A stretch of 33,705 nt of DNA from UBA5078 sp963977405 (GTDB lineage Bacteria > Pseudomonadota > Gammaproteobacteria > Pseudomonadales > Pseudohongiellaceae). The stretch lies in assembly GCA_963977405.1 (NCBI GenBank), contig CAXBOY010000024.1:1-33705 (forward strand). The letters run 5' to 3'. The translations under genes were made by a program, and so were the position numbers. This document shows positions 32,222 through 33,705 of this stretch, piece after piece. Numbering within the stretch: the first letter of the stretch is position 1; each line of letters begins with the position of its first letter. Under the pieces are notes generated by a model. It did no database searches. It worked only from the letters and a program-made list of their open reading frames with translations, and was not told the DNA's origin.

Positions 32222-33421
32222 GTGAACGCCTCGTTTACCGCCGAAGAGCTGCAATTTCAAGAAGATGCCCGGCAATTCCTCGAAGCCGAGTTCCCTAAGG
32301 ACATCCGCGCTAAAGTGGAACAACGCATTCGTCTCGAGAAAGACGACTATGTGCGTTGGCAGAAAATTCTGTACAAAAAGGGGTGGGCTGCGCCTAACTG
32401 GCCAGAGGAGTACGGTGGCACAGGTTGGACCGCCGTGCAGAAGTATATCTTCGCCGAGCAGATGGCGCGTTTCGGTGCTCCCGAGCCAGTCGCCTTCGGT
32501 ATGAAGATGGTGGCGCCCGTGATCTATAGCTATGGAAATGAGGAGCAGAAGAAACGCTTCCTTCCGGATATCTTGGCCAGCAATGTGTGGTGGTGTCAGG
32601 GTTATTCTGAGCCTAATTCCGGTTCTGATCTTGCCTCACTCAAGACCTCCGCCGTGCGCGAGGGCGATCACTATATCGTCAACGGCACAAAGACTTGGAA
32701 CACCTTGGGTCAATACGCTGACTGGATATTCTGTCTCGTGCGCACCGACAACTCGGTGAAGAAGCAAGAAGGCATAAGCTTCCTATTGATCGATATGAAG
32801 ACCCCGGGTATCAAAGTATCGCCAATCTATCTGATAGACGGCACGCCAGAGGTCAACGAAGTGTATTTCGAGAACGTCAAAGTTCCCGTTGAAAATTTGA
32901 TAGGTGAAGAAAATAAGGGCTGGACCTATGCCAAGGTTCTGCTAACCCATGAGCGCACCAATATCGCAGGCGTGCCACGCTCCAAGGTGCGCTTAGAGAA
33001 ACTACGCGCATTAGCGGCGAAGACTGCCGATGGCAATGGTGGCAGCCTGAGTGATGATCCAATTTTCAAGAAGAAGATCGCAGAGGCGGAAATTCAAGTG
33101 CTTGCGCTTGAGTATGCAGAGTTGCGCGCACTTGCAGCAGTGAGTGTTGGCAAGGCTCCAGGTCCTGAGTCGTCAATTCTGAAAGTGGTTGGTACAGAAG
33201 TGGCGCAGTTTATCGACGAGCTTTATATGGAGATGGCGGCTTGGCAATCATTGCCATTCGTCCCGGATCAATTCGTCGAGGGTTTCTCTGGCGAAGAGAT
33301 CGGCGAGAACGGTGAGGCGGCCACGGCATTGAATTATTTCAATAATCGCAAGGCGTCTATCTACGGTGGGTCTAACGAGATCCAGAAAAACATCATCTGC
33401 AAGGCCGTGCTAGGTCTGTAA
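32222..33421 (+). CDS. Acyl-CoA dehydrogenase, PimC-like large subunit
   Basis: 399-residue FAD-dependent acyl-CoA dehydrogenase. The sequence follows the pimeloyl-CoA dehydrogenase large subunit pattern: KKGWAAPNWPEEYGGTGWT, WWCQGYSEPNSGSDLASLKT (FAD/substrate loop), QYADWIFCLVRT, KQEGISFLLIDMKTPGI and GEENKGWTYAKVLL. The C-terminal ASIYGGSNEIQKNII has Gly where short- and medium-chain enzymes carry the catalytic Glu of IYEGT, so the base must come from elsewhere or from the partner subunit. It starts at GTG 32222 (AGGAGA ribosome site); the frame is open back to 32102. A second ACAD gene follows after 29 bp, consistent with a heteromeric alpha2-beta2 enzyme. Confidence 0.92.
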   Translation: MNASFTAEELQFQEDARQFLEAEFPKDIRAKVEQRIRLEKDDYVRWQKILYKKGWAAPNWPEEYGGTGWTAVQKYIFAEQMARFGAPEPVAFGMKMVAPVIYSYGNEEQKKRFLPDILASNVWWCQGYSEPNSGSDLASLKTSAVREGDHYIVNGTKTWNTLGQYADWIFCLVRTDNSVKKQEGISFLLIDMKTPGIKVSPIYLIDGTPEVNEVYFENVKVPVENLIGEENKGWTYAKVLLTHERTNIAGVPRSKVRLEKLRALAAKTADGNGGSLSDDPIFKKKIAEAEIQVLALEYAELRALAAVSVGKAPGPESSILKVVGTEVAQFIDELYMEMAAWQSLPFVPDQFVEGFSGEEIGENGEAATALNYFNNRKASIYGGSNEIQKNIICKAVLGL

Positions 33422-33450
33422 AGACTGCACGAGAATAATCGGGAAATAAC

Positions 33451-33705
33451 GTGGATTTTTCATACAGTGATGAGCAGCAAATGCTGCAAGACAGCGTGCA
33501 GAAATTTGTGCACAGACATTATTCCTTCGACGATCGTACTGCGATTATCGACAGTGGCAGTGGCTATAGCGACGAGTGCTGGCAATTGTTTGCAGAGCTC
33601 GGCTGGTTGACCGTACCTTTCAGCGAAGAGGTTGGCGGCTTCGGCGGCCTCGCTACCGACATGATGGTGTTAATGGAAGAATTCGGTAAGGCAATGGTCG
33701 TCGAG
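33451..33705 (+). CDS. Acyl-CoA dehydrogenase, PimD-like small subunit (3' end outside window)
   Basis: Partial gene, first 85 codons. It starts at GTG 33451, 29 bp after the large-subunit stop. The N-terminal all-helical acyl-CoA dehydrogenase domain is seen: MDFSYSDEQQMLQDSVQKFV, then CWQLFAELGWLTVPFSEEVGG and MMVLMEEFGKAMVVE. MDF..EEQ-type starts with this spacing fit the small (PimD) partner of PimC-type pairs, so both probably act together in dicarboxylate or sterol-like side-chain beta-oxidation. The catalytic region lies beyond the window. Confidence 0.9.
   Translation, partial: MDFSYSDEQQMLQDSVQKFVHRHYSFDDRTAIIDSGSGYSDECWQLFAELGWLTVPFSEEVGGFGGLATDMMVLMEEFGKAMVVE

Overview
The window is a densely packed 33.7-kb piece of chromosome from a gammaproteobacterium. 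The best guess is a marine, oligotroph-type lineage near Halieaceae/Cellvibrionales or Pseudomonas relatives. The reasons are the mreC-mreD-maf-rng-yhdP-nit order, the SelD fusion, PimC/PimD-type acyl-CoA dehydrogenases and Pseudomonas-like palindromic repeats. Genus is not resolved. No rRNA, tRNA, CRISPR array, insertion sequence or prophage was seen.

Layout. (1) 1-8153, plus strand: cell-shape and envelope operon with the end of mreC, then mreD, maf (yhdE type), rng, yhdP and a nitrilase-family amidase that starts at TTG. tldD, which often follows, is absent; a DUF445 membrane protein takes its place (8232-8960). (2) 8961-10620: a more AT-rich stretch with a TetR regulator and a solitary exbD with its own promoter and a strong terminator. 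(3) 10655-13753: an aldolase-dehydrogenase fusion 9 bp upstream of mtnA, a likely unit for salvage of 5-deoxy- or 5-methylthio-pentose phosphates. (4) 13750-15478: MerR regulator and HIT protein on the minus strand, divergent from a short-chain dehydrogenase, with a textbook MerR-type promoter between them. (5) 15656-18168: secreted glutaminyl cyclase translationally coupled to a lipoprotein metallo-aminopeptidase, then a convergent periplasmic TPR protein. (6) 18276-24549: oxidoreductase-SelD fusion and a citrate synthase-family gene on the minus strand, divergent from a LysR regulator that heads a run of patatin lipase, tiny lipoprotein and PaaI-type thioesterase. (7) 24550-25183: a repeat island without genes. 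(8) 25184-30047: amidohydrolase, sodium/solute symporter, small membrane protein and an acetolactate-synthase-like ThDP enzyme, probably a catabolic neighbourhood. (9) 30238-33705: an unknown 82-residue protein behind two LexA-like boxes, a DUF4105/Lnb-type membrane protein, and a PimC/PimD-like acyl-CoA dehydrogenase pair whose second member runs off the end.

Most interesting points: the aldolase-SDR/mtnA pair as a candidate fused variant of the DHAP (MTA/5'-deoxyadenosine) shunt; the citrate synthase homologue with Glu at the catalytic Asp position, behind an unusually clear LysR-controlled divergent promoter; the MerR palindrome exactly filling a 19-bp spacer; tandem LexA-like boxes before an unknown small gene; and the nested repeat island at 24550-25183. 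All calls come from reading the sequence and from memory of protein families; no database search was run.
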